DNA of 64,000 bases from the NCBI RefSeq assembly GCF_018449655.1, contig NZ_JAAVUX010000008.1:124001-188000 (forward strand), given 5' to 3'. A program made the position numbers and the translations under genes. This stretch comes from Pseudomonas sp. dw_358. Its GTDB lineage: Bacteria > Pseudomonadota > Gammaproteobacteria > Pseudomonadales > Pseudomonadaceae. The notes under the pieces were generated by a model that was not told the origin of the DNA, ran no database searches, and saw only the letters and a program-made list of their open reading frames with translations. Within the stretch, counting starts at the first letter, position 1; the number at the start of each line of letters is the position of its first letter. Below are positions 42,954 to 52,267 of this stretch, piece by piece.

Positions 42954-43966
42954 CCATCGTCAAAGCCGCCGCCGTACAAATCGCACCCGTGCTCTACAGC
43001 CGTAAAGGCACCGTCGAGAAAGTCGTGCAGAAAATCCTTGAACTCGGTGACAAGGGCGTGCAGTTCGCCGTGTTCCCGGAAACCATCGTCCCCTACTACC
43101 CCTATTTTTCCTTCGTGCAGACCCCTTTTGAAATGGGCGCCGAGCACTACAAGCTGCTCGATCAGGCCGTCACCGTCCCCTCCGCCGCCACCGACGCCAT
43201 CGGCAAGGCCGCCAAGCAGGCCAACATGGTGGTCTCCATCGGCGTCAACGAACGCGACGGCAGCACGCTGTACAATACCCAGTTGCTGTTTGATGCCGAC
43301 GGCACCTTGATCCAGGCCCGTCGCAAGATCTCGCCCACTTATCACGAACGCATGATCTGGGGCATGGGCGATGGCTCCGGCCTGCGCGCCGTGGACAGCG
43401 CGGTAGGCCGCATCGGCCAACTCGCCTGCTGGGAGCACTACAACCCGCTGGCCCGCTACGCCCTGATCGAAGACGGAGAACAGATCCATGCCGCCATGTA
43501 CCCCGGCTCGTTCGCGGGCGAGTTGTTCACCCGCCAGATGGAAGTCAGCATTCGCATGCATGCCCTGGAGTCTGCCTGCTTCGTGGTCAACTCCACGGCC
43601 TGGCTGTACCCGGAACAGCAGGCGCAGATCATGAAAGACACCGGCACCTCCATCGACCCCATCTCCGGCGGCTGCTTCACCGCGATCATCGACCCTCAAG
43701 GCGAAATCATCGGTTCACTGACCGAGGGCGAAGGCGAAGTGATCGCCAACCTCGACCTCTGGGAAATCGACAAGCGCAAACGCCAGATGGACGGCCGCGG
43801 GCACTATAGCCGCCCGGAACTGCTCAGTCTGGTCATTGACCGGACCGCCCACAGCCACGTGCATGAGCGCAGCGCTCACCCCAAGCTCATTGAGCTTGAG
43901 CAACGCGCTGCGGGCACCTTGGTGATGAACGAGGCTTTATCGGACCACAGCCACACGACGGCTTGA
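42950..43966 (+). CDS. Nitrilase (aliphatic/arylacetonitrile type)
   Basis: A 338-residue carbon-nitrogen hydrolase that converts nitriles to acids and ammonia. The catalytic triad is visible: Glu44 (VFPETIVPYYPYF), Lys126 (RRKISPTYHER) and Cys160 (GQLACWEHYNPL). The GMGDGSGL and PVxxT-like loops match true nitrilases rather than amidases. The start at 42950 follows GAGAAAG; longer in-frame extension runs through the transporter remnant and is not coding. Roles in plant-surface pseudomonads include detoxifying beta-cyanoalanine or indole-acetonitrile; which applies is unknown. Confidence 0.94.
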   Translation: MTIVKAAAVQIAPVLYSRKGTVEKVVQKILELGDKGVQFAVFPETIVPYYPYFSFVQTPFEMGAEHYKLLDQAVTVPSAATDAIGKAAKQANMVVSIGVNERDGSTLYNTQLLFDADGTLIQARRKISPTYHERMIWGMGDGSGLRAVDSAVGRIGQLACWEHYNPLARYALIEDGEQIHAAMYPGSFAGELFTRQMEVSIRMHALESACFVVNSTAWLYPEQQAQIMKDTGTSIDPISGGCFTAIIDPQGEIIGSLTEGEGEVIANLDLWEIDKRKRQMDGRGHYSRPELLSLVIDRTAHSHVHERSAHPKLIELEQRAAGTLVMNEALSDHSHTTA

Positions 43967-43979
43967 TGGTTCGACCTCC

Positions 43980-44768
43980 TCAATAAACGCCGGGCGTCCC
44001 CCCGCCATCGACTGCGATGGCTGTCCCTTGAATGTGCCGAGCACGCTCTGAACAGAGAAACACCGCCAGCGCCGCGACATCCTCGGGCGTACCGAGCCTG
44101 CCGAGCCCTTCACGCTGGATCTGCTCGGCGCGCACCGCTTCGACGCTCTGGCCGCTGGCGGCAGCCCGCTGCTCGAACAACTGCTCGACCCGGCCGGTTT
44201 CCGTCAGGCCCGGCAGGATCGCGTTGACGTTCACGCCGTCGCGTTTGCCCTGGCCTGACAGGCCCTTGGTGAAGTTGTGCATCGCCCCGTTGACCGAACC
44301 ACCGATCAAGAAGCCCGGATCCGGGGTGCGTGCCGCGCCGCCGATGACGTTGACCACATGCCCTTTCGCGGCCGTCAGCAACGGCCAGAACAACCGACAC
44401 AGGTTCACGCAGCCGAAGAACTTGAGGGCAAAGCCGTCCTGCCACAGGGCATCGCTCAACTCCAGGAATGCCCCGGCCCGCGTCGCACCCGCCGAGTTGA
44501 CCAGGATGTCGCAGCGCCCGAACTGCGCACTGACGCCTTCGAACAGCGACTTGCAACCGGCTTCGGTGCGCAGGTCGGCGGCATAGGTGGCGGGCCGCGG
44601 GCCGCCGCGGGCTACGATCGTGTCGGCCGCAGCCGTCAGATTGGCTTCGCTGGACGCCGCCAGTACCGTCTGCGCACCCTGGGCGGCGAAGGCCGCTGCG
44701 ATGCCGAAGCCGATGCCACGGCTCCCGCCTGAAACCACGACCACTTTGCCGGCAAATTCCTGGGACAT
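43980..44768 (-). CDS. SDR-fold protein lacking the catalytic Tyr-Lys pair
   Basis: A 262-residue short-chain-dehydrogenase-like protein from the ATG at 44768 behind AGGAT. The cofactor turn SGGSRGIGFG and the NSAG motif are kept. Where the family has YxxxK before the A-x-x-x-FTK helix, this protein reads IGGSVNGAMHNFTK, so Tyr and Lys are replaced by Gly and Asn. C-terminal ERARHIQGTAIAVDGGGTPGVY is normal. It may be a non-reducing member or use another mechanism. Convergent with the nitrilase; 14 bases between stops. Confidence 0.85.
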   Translation of the reverse strand: MSQEFAGKVVVVSGGSRGIGFGIAAAFAAQGAQTVLAASSEANLTAAADTIVARGGPRPATYAADLRTEAGCKSLFEGVSAQFGRCDILVNSAGATRAGAFLELSDALWQDGFALKFFGCVNLCRLFWPLLTAAKGHVVNVIGGAARTPDPGFLIGGSVNGAMHNFTKGLSGQGKRDGVNVNAILPGLTETGRVEQLFEQRAAASGQSVEAVRAEQIQREGLGRLGTPEDVAALAVFLCSERARHIQGTAIAVDGGGTPGVY

Positions 44769-44904
44769 GTCACTGATCCTGTAGGGAGGGAGGCATTTCG
44801 TACAGAGCCTAGTCGACAGACTGCGCCTCGGGGACACGACGGCGGTGCGTCACTTCACTCATCGGTAACACTTGAACGCCCCACCGGCGTCCGATCCGCT
44901 TGAC

Positions 44905-44923
44905 GTGGTATTCAAGTGGTATT
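44905..44923. promoter_or_regulatory. Direct repeats upstream of the nag regulator
   Basis: GTGGTATT occurs twice (44905-44912 and 44916-44923), spaced 11 bases, one helical turn. It lies about 50 bases upstream of the GntR/UTRA start and is a candidate autoregulatory operator. GGTAT-type half-sites are known for NagR-like proteins. Confidence 0.55.
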
Positions 44924-44974
44924 ACTTTCTAACGTCATAAGCACACCAATAAAGCACCACTTCGGAAGCTGACG

Positions 44975-45706
44975 ATGAATTCGATCATCCCCTTGCGCCC
45001 CGACGAGCACCAGCCAACGCCCCTGTACCTGCAACTGGCGCGTAACCTCGAAGCGGCAATCCATGCCGGGCAGTGGAAATCCGATCAGGCGTTGCCCTCG
45101 GAACGCAGCCTCAGCGAAGACCTGAACATCTCCCGCGTCACCGCCCGCAAAGCCCTCGATGTCCTTGAACAACAGGGCCTGATCCGACGTAACCAAGGTT
45201 CCGGCACCTTCATCACCCCACGTCTGGAACAGCCACTGTCACGGCTGTCGAGCTTCAGCGAAATGCTCCGCAGCAAGGGCTTCACCCCCAGCTCGCAGTG
45301 GCTGCAGCGGGAAATCGCCCTGCCCACCCATGAAGAATTGATCCGCCTGGGCCTGTCGCCGTCCGACCAGGTCGCCCGGCTGGAGCGCTTGCGCAAGGCC
45401 GACGGGATTGTCATGGCCGTGGAAGTCAGCACCCTGCCCGCTTCGCTGCTGCCCGACCCACAAGCCGTCGGCGATTCGTTGTATGCCCACCTCGACGTTA
45501 TCGGCTGTCCCGTGGTGCGTGCGCTGCAGCATATCCGGGCAATCAACGCGTCGATACAGATGGCCGCGCAAGTGGGTGTCGAGCCGGGCACCGCGATGTT
45601 GCGCATGACCCGGATCGGCTTTGGCGCCGACAACACGGCTATCGAACTGACCGACACCTATTGCCGCGATGACTACTACGATTTCGTCGCCGAACTGCGC
45701 CGCTGA
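44975..45706 (+). CDS. nagR: GntR/UTRA transcriptional regulator of GlcNAc genes
   Basis: A 243-residue HutC-subfamily regulator. The winged helix (about 10-75) includes ERSLSEDLNISRVTARKALDVLEQQGLIRRNQGSGTF, and the UTRA effector domain (about 95-235) ends ELTDTYCRDDYYDF. Relatives (DasR, NagR, YvoA) respond to GlcN-6-P or GlcNAc-6-P. The first gene of the cluster, with nagA starting about 60 bases later. It likely represses the nag genes and itself, with release by the phosphosugar. Confidence 0.92.
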   Translation: MNSIIPLRPDEHQPTPLYLQLARNLEAAIHAGQWKSDQALPSERSLSEDLNISRVTARKALDVLEQQGLIRRNQGSGTFITPRLEQPLSRLSSFSEMLRSKGFTPSSQWLQREIALPTHEELIRLGLSPSDQVARLERLRKADGIVMAVEVSTLPASLLPDPQAVGDSLYAHLDVIGCPVVRALQHIRAINASIQMAAQVGVEPGTAMLRMTRIGFGADNTAIELTDTYCRDDYYDFVAELRR

Positions 45707-45764
45707 CCGCTGGCACGGGTCAAGCTGCGCCTCTTTGCAAACGGTATCGCCCACTGGAGTCTGT

Positions 45765-46871
45765 ATGCCTGATTTCAACATACTCACGCCCGACGGCTGG
45801 GTCCGTGGCCAGTTGCATCACCGCGACGGGCGCGTGCTCGAGGTCGTCGGCCCGCCCTGTGACCCCCTGCACAACAACCTGCCCTACCTGCTGCCAGGCT
45901 TCATCGACCTGCACGTGCATGGCGGCGGTGGCCGCGACATCATGGAGGGCGACAACGCCTTCGCCACCATCGCCCGCACCCACCTGCGCTTCGGCACCAC
46001 CAGCCTGTTGGCGACTACCATGACCGCGCCGTCAGCGCAGATCCGGCAGATCCTCGAACAGTTGGGGCACTACAGCCAGCGCCGACCCGCCGCCACCGCC
46101 CGAGTGCTCGGTGTGCACCTGGAAGGCCCCTATATCAACCCGGGCAAACTCGGCGCCCAGCCCAATCATGCCCATGGCGCGGTGCTCGAGGAGGTGGACC
46201 AACTGCTGGGCCTGGCACCGATCAAGGTGATCACCCTGGCGCCGGAAATCGCCGGGCATGTCGAGCTGATCCGGGCGCTGGTGCAGCGCGGCGTCTGTGT
46301 ACAGATCGGCCACACCCTGGGCAGTTATGAAGACGGCGTGCAAGCCCTGGCGGCAGGCGCCACCAGTTTCACCCACCTGTATAACGCCATGAGCCCGCTG
46401 CACCATCGCGAACCCGGCATCGTCGGCGCAGCGCTGGCCCATGCGCGCTTCGCCGAAATCATCCCCGACCTGTTGCACGTGCACCCCGGCGCGATTCGCG
46501 TGGCGTTGCGGGCCATTCCCTGCCTGTACTGCGTTACCGACTCGACCGCCGCCACCGGCATGCCCGACGGCCAATACAAACTGGGCAGCCACACCGTCAC
46601 CAAATGCCTGGGCGGTGTGCGCCTGGCCGACGGCACCCTGGCGGGCAGCACGCTGACCATGGACCAGGCCTTGCGCAACCTGGTCAAACTCGGCGTGCCA
46701 CTGGCCGAAGCGTCCCAGCGTCTGTCGCAGTTTCCCGCCGACTATCTGGGCATCGAAGAACGCGGCCGCCTGCAGCCTGGCAGTTGGGCAGACGCCGTAT
46801 CCGTGAATCGCGACCTGACACTGGCCGCCGTGATGGTTGAAGGAGAAACCGTTGAACTCGAAAATGCTTGA
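45765..46871 (+). CDS. nagA: N-acetylglucosamine-6-phosphate deacetylase
   Basis: A 368-residue cytoplasmic amidohydrolase that removes acetate from GlcNAc-6-P. Motifs: DLHVHGGGGRD, the metal-bridging Glu in HLEGPYINP, GHTLGSYEDGVQALAAGATSFTHLYNAM, and the catalytic Asp in VTDSTAATGMPDG. Start ATG 45765 follows GGAG. The end overlaps the SIS-domain gene by 20 bases, implying coupled translation. Confidence 0.97.
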   Translation: MPDFNILTPDGWVRGQLHHRDGRVLEVVGPPCDPLHNNLPYLLPGFIDLHVHGGGGRDIMEGDNAFATIARTHLRFGTTSLLATTMTAPSAQIRQILEQLGHYSQRRPAATARVLGVHLEGPYINPGKLGAQPNHAHGAVLEEVDQLLGLAPIKVITLAPEIAGHVELIRALVQRGVCVQIGHTLGSYEDGVQALAAGATSFTHLYNAMSPLHHREPGIVGAALAHARFAEIIPDLLHVHPGAIRVALRAIPCLYCVTDSTAATGMPDGQYKLGSHTVTKCLGGVRLADGTLAGSTLTMDQALRNLVKLGVPLAEASQRLSQFPADYLGIEERGRLQPGSWADAVSVNRDLTLAAVMVEGETVELENA

Positions 46872-47874
46872 AGAAGCGCTGACCTCCGGGGAGGGCGTGC
46901 GTCGCCAGCTGACGCAACTGGAGCCACTGCTGTCGGTGCTCGGCGAGCGCCTGCGCGAGCGGCCGCCCCAGGTGGTGCTGACGGTCGCCCGCGGCAGTTC
47001 CGATCATGCCGCCAGTTATTTTGCCTACCTCACCACGCAGCTGACCGGCGTGCCGGTGGCCTCGTTGCCGATGTCGGTGGCCACCCTGCATGACTCGCCC
47101 TTGAAGGTTGAAGGTCAGCCAGCGCTGGCGTTTTCCCAGTCGGGCCAGAGCCCTGATCTGGTCAGCACCATGACCCGGTTGCGCGAGCGCGGCGCCCTGA
47201 GCATCGCCCTGGTCAATGCCCAGGGCTCGCCCCTGGAACAGGCCTGCGAGTACCGCCTGCCCCTCGCCGCCGGTGCGGAGTCGAGCGTGGCGGCGACCAA
47301 GAGTTTTATCTGCACCCTCAGCGCCAGCGCGCGACTGGTGGCCCATTGGCAACGGAACGAAGCCCTGTTGCAGGCCGGGCAGACCTTGCCGGATGACCTG
47401 TTCGCCGCCGCGCGGCAAGACTGGTCCGAGGCCATCGAGGCGCTGCGCGATTGCCAGAGGCTGATGGTCATCGGCCGGGGCCTGGGGTTCGCGGTCGCTC
47501 AGGAAGCGGCGCTGAAATTCAAGGAAACCTCGGCGCTGCAGGCTGAGGCCTTCAGCAGCGCCGAGGTCCGCCACGGGCCCATGGCGTTGGTGGAGCAGGA
47601 CTACCCGTTGCTGATTTTTGCCTTGCGCGGTGCCGAACAGGCCAGCCTCCTGGCCCTCGCGGCAGACATGCGCGAGCGGGGCGCCAAGGTGCTGCTGGCG
47701 GCGCCCGACGACATCGCCGAGCGTGACCTGACGCTGAGCTGCGCCGGGCACCCGGCCCTCGACCCGATCCTGGCCATCCAGTCGTTCTATGTCATGGCCG
47801 CCGGCCTGGCCCAGGCCAAAGGGCTCGACCCCGACCAGCCGCGACACCTCAGCAAGGTGACCCGAACCCTTTGA
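46852..47874 (+). CDS. nagB-II: SIS-domain glucosamine-6-phosphate deaminase (NagB-II)
   Basis: A 340-residue protein with two SIS (sugar isomerase) domains, related to the isomerase half of GlmS but without the glutaminase domain. It converts GlcN-6-P to fructose-6-P and ammonia, replacing classical NagB. Motifs: ARGSSDHAASYFAY, SQSGQSPDLV and SSVAATKSF. Ribosome site AGGAG at 46841-46845 points to TTG 46852 as the start; ATG 46864 is too far away. Same position as the PA3759-type gene of P. aeruginosa. Confidence 0.9.
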   Translation: MNSKMLEEALTSGEGVRRQLTQLEPLLSVLGERLRERPPQVVLTVARGSSDHAASYFAYLTTQLTGVPVASLPMSVATLHDSPLKVEGQPALAFSQSGQSPDLVSTMTRLRERGALSIALVNAQGSPLEQACEYRLPLAAGAESSVAATKSFICTLSASARLVAHWQRNEALLQAGQTLPDDLFAAARQDWSEAIEALRDCQRLMVIGRGLGFAVAQEAALKFKETSALQAEAFSSAEVRHGPMALVEQDYPLLIFALRGAEQASLLALAADMRERGAKVLLAAPDDIAERDLTLSCAGHPALDPILAIQSFYVMAAGLAQAKGLDPDQPRHLSKVTRTL

Positions 47875-47913
47875 CCCTCGCCCGCTGCGGCGGGCCTTTG
47901 CCAGGAAGATGTC

Positions 47914-50430
47914 ATGCCCAAAAACAATTACATGACGCTGAATGCGCCGTTCAGCGGCCCGGTCATTACGTTGAACAACATCCCCGACCCGGTCTTCGCC
48001 AGCGGCGCGATGGGCGACGGCACCGCAATCGATCCGCTGGGGGACGTGCTGCATGCGCCCTTTGCCGGCGAGGTGGTCAACGTCGCCCGGACCCGCCACG
48101 CCATCAATCTGCGGGCCGACAACGGCAGCGAGTGGCTGCTGCATGTCGGCATCGACACGGTGGAGCTCAACGGCGAGGGTTTCGAAGCCCTGGTCAGCGC
48201 CGGGCAGCGGATCGTCCAGGGCCAGCCACTGTTGCGCCTGGACCTGGACAAGGTCGCCCGGCACAGCCGCAGCCTGGTCAGTGCCTTCATCCTGCTCAAC
48301 GGTGACCAGTTCACCCTGAGCCCGGTCGCCGGCCTGCGTTGGGTAGAGGTGGGCGATACCCTGCTGCACGTCATCCCGCTGAATCCACCTGCCCAGGCAG
48401 CACCCGCCAATGACCCAGTGCCGATCACCGAGTCCTGCGGCCGGGTGTGCATCGCCCACGGCGGCGGGCTGCATGCACGGCCTGCGGCGCTAGTGCGCCA
48501 GACCGCTCGGCAATTCGACAGCCAGGTGCACCTGCATGTCGGCAACCGCCGTGCCTCGGCCGACAGCGTGATCGGGCTGATGGGCCTGGGCATCCGTGAG
48601 CGCGACGAGATCGAGGTGAGCTGTGTCGGCCATGACAGCGCCCGTGCCCTGCAGGCCATGCTCGAGGTGTTGTCGACACCCTCGGTGCAGGCGCCCTCGA
48701 TGCCTCTGCCAACGCGGCAAAGCCCTTCGGCGCAGGACGCCAACGGTATTTTTACCGGCGTCACTGCGTCCCCCGGTCTCGCCTGCGGACCCTGGGTTCG
48801 CCTTGACGCCTTCGAACTGCCGCCAGATCCGCGCAACCATTGGCCAGCGGATCAGCAGCAGCGCCTGGACCAGGCCCTGGTCGAGGTTCGCGCCGATATC
48901 CACGCTGGCCTGGATTCGCGCCAGGCTGAACAAAGCGCGATCTTTGCCACTCACCTGGCCATGCTCGACGACCCGGCCCTGCTCGACGCCGCCGCCGCCG
49001 ACATCGCCCAAGGGCACAGTGGCGCTCATGCCTGGAGCCGCGCGGTGCTGGCCCAGTGCAAGGTGCTCGAACACCTCGACAATGCCTTGCTGGGCGAGCG
49101 CGCCAGCGACCTGCTGGACCTGCGCCAACGTGTCCTGCGCCGGCTGCTGGGGCAGACGCAGACCCTGCAAATCGCACCCGGCTCGATCGTGCTGGCGCAA
49201 GACCTGACCCCATCCGACCTGCTGATGCTGGCCGAGCGCGGCGTCGGCGGCATCGGCATGGCACTGGGGGGCGCGACCTCCCACGTCGCGATACTGGCAC
49301 GGGGCAAAGGCATCCCATGCGTCGTTGCGCTGGGTTCGGCACTGCTCGAAGCCCTCCACCGCACCGCCCACGGCGAGGCGGTCCTGAACGCCGATGCGGG
49401 GCACCTGGAACTCAAGCCTGGCCCGGAGCGACTGACCCACGTGAACGCCGCCATTCAACAGCGGGCACACCAGCGTCAACGCGATCAGCAGCACGCCCAT
49501 GAACCGGCAGTGACGCTGGATGGCGTGCCCATCGAAGTCGCCGTCAACGTCGCCACGGCAACGGAAGCCGGGCAGGCCCATGCCGACGGCGCCGACGGTG
49601 TCGGCCTGTTGCGCACCGAATTTCTGTTTGTCGATCGCCGCCACGCCCCCACCGAGGCCGAGCAGACCGCCGCCTGCCAGGCCGTCATGGACGCCATGCC
49701 CGACCGGGCGGTGATCGTGCGCACCCTCGATATCGGCGGCGACAAGCAACTGGACTACCTGCCGCTGGCCGCCGAAGCCAACCCGGTCCTGGGCCTGCGC
49801 GGCATCCGCCAGGGCCAGGCGCGCCCGGAACTGCTCGACCAGCAACTGCGTGCGTTGCTCCAGCTCAAGCCCTTGGCGCGCTGCCGTATCTTGCTGCCGA
49901 TGATCAGTGAAGTCGACGAGCTGCTCGCCGTACGAGGGCGCATCGACGTGCTGGCCGCCGAACTCGGCCTTGCCGAGCGCCCGCAGTTAGGGGTGATGAT
50001 CGAAGTTCCCTCGGCTGCCTTGCTGGCGGAACAGCTGGCCGAGCACGCCGATTTTCTGTCCATCGGCACCAACGACCTGTCCCAGTACACCTTGGCAATG
50101 GACCGCGATCATGCCGGCCTGGCCGACCGGGTGGATGCCCTGCACCCGGCAGTGCTGCGGCTGATCGCGATGACCTGCGCGGGGGCTCATCGATACCGGC
50201 GCCGGGTCGGTGTGTGCGGCGCACTGGCGTCCGACCCGCTGGCCACCGCAGCACTGATCGGCCTGGGCGTGCGCGAGCTGTCGGTGAGCCCGGCGCAGAT
50301 CGGCCGAGTCAAGGCGCGGGTGCGAGAACTGGACAGCGCCGCCTGCCAAGCCCTGGCGGTGCAGCTGCAAAAGCTGGGCAGCGCCCAGGCGGTGCGAGCG
50401 GCTTGCACCGCGTTCGACCGTCAGCCGTGA
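47914..50430 (+). CDS. nagF: Fused PTS protein EIIA-HPr-Enzyme I for GlcNAc
   Basis: An 838-residue three-part phosphotransferase. EIIA of the glucose type (about 1-165) has His77 in LLHVGIDTV; HPr (about 170-260) has His187 in GGLHARPAALV; Enzyme I (about 280-838) has His457 in TSHVAILARG and the PEP-site Cys768 in VGVCGA. Phosphate therefore runs from PEP through one polypeptide to NagE. Start ATG 47914 follows AGGAAG. It corresponds to the NagF gene of other Pseudomonas. Confidence 0.96.
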   Translation: MPKNNYMTLNAPFSGPVITLNNIPDPVFASGAMGDGTAIDPLGDVLHAPFAGEVVNVARTRHAINLRADNGSEWLLHVGIDTVELNGEGFEALVSAGQRIVQGQPLLRLDLDKVARHSRSLVSAFILLNGDQFTLSPVAGLRWVEVGDTLLHVIPLNPPAQAAPANDPVPITESCGRVCIAHGGGLHARPAALVRQTARQFDSQVHLHVGNRRASADSVIGLMGLGIRERDEIEVSCVGHDSARALQAMLEVLSTPSVQAPSMPLPTRQSPSAQDANGIFTGVTASPGLACGPWVRLDAFELPPDPRNHWPADQQQRLDQALVEVRADIHAGLDSRQAEQSAIFATHLAMLDDPALLDAAAADIAQGHSGAHAWSRAVLAQCKVLEHLDNALLGERASDLLDLRQRVLRRLLGQTQTLQIAPGSIVLAQDLTPSDLLMLAERGVGGIGMALGGATSHVAILARGKGIPCVVALGSALLEALHRTAHGEAVLNADAGHLELKPGPERLTHVNAAIQQRAHQRQRDQQHAHEPAVTLDGVPIEVAVNVATATEAGQAHADGADGVGLLRTEFLFVDRRHAPTEAEQTAACQAVMDAMPDRAVIVRTLDIGGDKQLDYLPLAAEANPVLGLRGIRQGQARPELLDQQLRALLQLKPLARCRILLPMISEVDELLAVRGRIDVLAAELGLAERPQLGVMIEVPSAALLAEQLAEHADFLSIGTNDLSQYTLAMDRDHAGLADRVDALHPAVLRLIAMTCAGAHRYRRRVGVCGALASDPLATAALIGLGVRELSVSPAQIGRVKARVRELDSAACQALAVQLQKLGSAQAVRAACTAFDRQP

Positions 50431-50479
50431 TCGGCCCAACGCCCGACCCATAACAACAACGACAGTCAGGAGAATCGCC

Positions 50480-52183
50480 GTGTATCAACACTTCATTGAA
50501 GGCTTGCAACGGCTGGGACGTGCATTGATGTTGCCGGTGGCCATTTTACCCATCGCCGGCCTGTTGCTGCGGCTCGGCGACACCGACCTGCTGAACATCG
50601 CCATCATCCATTCGGCCGGCGATGCGATCTTCAGCAACCTGCCGTTGATTTTCGCCATCGGTATCGCCGTCGGCTTTGCCCGCGACAACAACGGCACGGC
50701 CGGGCTGGCCGGGGCCATCGGCTACCTGGTGCTGACCTCGACCCTCAAGGTCCAGGACGCGCACATCAACATGGGCATGCTCGCCGGGATCATCGCCGGG
50801 CTGGTGGGTGGCGCGCTGTACAACCGCTTCAAGGACATTGCCCTGCCGCCGTACCTGGCGTTCTTCGGCGGACGCCGCTTCGTGCCCATTGTCACCGGGC
50901 TGACTGCGGTGCTGCTGGGGTTGCTGTTCGGCCTGGTCTGGCCGTCGGTTCAACACGGCATCAACGGCCTTGGCGAACTGATGACACAGAGCGGCAGCAT
51001 CGGCGCCTTCTGCTTCGGCGTGCTCAACCGCATCCTGATCGTCACCGGCCTTCACCACATCCTCAACAACCTGGTGTGGTTCGTCTTTGGCACCTTCACC
51101 AACCCGCAGACCGGGCAGGTGGTGACGGGGGACCTGGCCCGCTATTTCGCGGGAGACCCCCAGGGCGGCCAGTTCATGACCGGCATGTTCCCGGTGATGA
51201 TCTTCGGCCTGCCGGCGGCCTGCCTGGCCATGTACCGCAATGCCTTGCCGGATCAGCGCAAACTGATCGGCGGCGCCCTCCTGTCCATGGCACTGACGTC
51301 AGCGCTGACCGGCGTCACCGAGCCCATCGAGTTCGCGTTCATGTTTCTCGCGCCGCTGCTGTACGTCGTGCATGCCCTGCTGACCGGCCTGTCCATGGCG
51401 CTGACCAACTTGCTGGACATCCACCTGGGCTTCACCTTCTCCGGCGGCGCCATCGACATGGCCCTGGGCTGGGGCAAGTCGACCCACGGCTGGCGGATCG
51501 TGCCATTGGGCCTGATCTACGCACTGGTCTACTACGTGGCCTTCGACCAGTGCATCAAGCGCTTCAACCTCAAGACGCCCGGGCGCGAACGAGTGGCCTC
51601 CAGCGCCGCGCCGGTTGCGCAAAGCGACCGCGCCACCGCCTACATTCACGCGCTCGGGGGTGCGCAGAATCTGCTGGGCATCGACGCCTGCACCACCCGC
51701 CTGCGCCTGCAACTGGTGAACCGCAGCCAGGTCCAGGACGCCGACTTGAAAGCGCTGGGCGCCATGGCCGTGGTCCGTCCGGGCAACGGCGGCAGCCTGC
51801 AGGTCGTGGTCGGTGCCATGGCCGACAGCCTCGCCGACGAACTGCGCAACGCCCTGCCCCATGCCGGCACACCGGCACAGACACAGCATCAGACACAGGA
51901 ACAGACCTCGGCTGAACAGACCCGGGCCAACGAGGTGGACGCCGGTCATGCCGCGCAGTGGTTGCAGGCGCTGGGCGGCGCGCGGGTGGCGAAGGTCGAA
52001 TGCGTGGCGCTGACGCGCCTGCGGGTCCGCCTGAAGGACGCCCTGCCGCTGGATGCCGATGACCTGCAACGGCTGGGCAGCCAGGGCGTGAGCGCTGTGG
52101 GCGATGGGGTATGGCATGTGCTGGTGGGCGACGGCGCGCAGGCGTTGAGCGATCGGTTGCGAAGGATGCTTCAGCCGACCTGA
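50480..52183 (+). CDS. nagE: GlcNAc PTS permease EIICB with a second, degenerate EIIB
   Basis: A 567-residue inner-membrane PTS transporter starting at GTG 50480 (AGGAG upstream). The EIIC domain (about 1-370, ten helices) carries TGLHHILNNLVWF and the substrate-site GVTEPIEFAFMF. An EIIB domain (about 383-455) has the phosphorylatable Cys404 in IDACTTRLRL. After a Gln-rich linker, a second EIIB-like domain (about 485-567) reads ECVALTRLRV: the Cys position is Ala510, with a Cys two residues earlier. The second copy is therefore probably not a phosphate carrier. It imports GlcNAc as GlcNAc-6-P. Confidence 0.95.
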   Translation: MYQHFIEGLQRLGRALMLPVAILPIAGLLLRLGDTDLLNIAIIHSAGDAIFSNLPLIFAIGIAVGFARDNNGTAGLAGAIGYLVLTSTLKVQDAHINMGMLAGIIAGLVGGALYNRFKDIALPPYLAFFGGRRFVPIVTGLTAVLLGLLFGLVWPSVQHGINGLGELMTQSGSIGAFCFGVLNRILIVTGLHHILNNLVWFVFGTFTNPQTGQVVTGDLARYFAGDPQGGQFMTGMFPVMIFGLPAACLAMYRNALPDQRKLIGGALLSMALTSALTGVTEPIEFAFMFLAPLLYVVHALLTGLSMALTNLLDIHLGFTFSGGAIDMALGWGKSTHGWRIVPLGLIYALVYYVAFDQCIKRFNLKTPGRERVASSAAPVAQSDRATAYIHALGGAQNLLGIDACTTRLRLQLVNRSQVQDADLKALGAMAVVRPGNGGSLQVVVGAMADSLADELRNALPHAGTPAQTQHQTQEQTSAEQTRANEVDAGHAAQWLQALGGARVAKVECVALTRLRVRLKDALPLDADDLQRLGSQGVSAVGDGVWHVLVGDGAQALSDRLRRMLQPT

Positions 52184-52218
52184 ATCTTACCGGCGGATGA
52201 TTGGCACAATAATTGATT

Positions 52219-52229
52219 ACCTGATAGGT
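52219..52229. promoter_or_regulatory. Possible FCD-regulator operator
   Basis: ACCT-GAT-AGGT is a perfect short palindrome within ATTACCTGATAGGTAT, 40 bases before the start of the FCD regulator. The size and position fit an autoregulatory GntR site. Confidence 0.5.
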
Positions 52230-52267
52230 ATCGATTGTTGAACAATCCATCCTCACGGAGTTTTTTG

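Noticed and set aside
48490..49845. 451-codon minus-strand frame inside nagF
   Set aside because: Antisense shadow of the PTS fusion protein.
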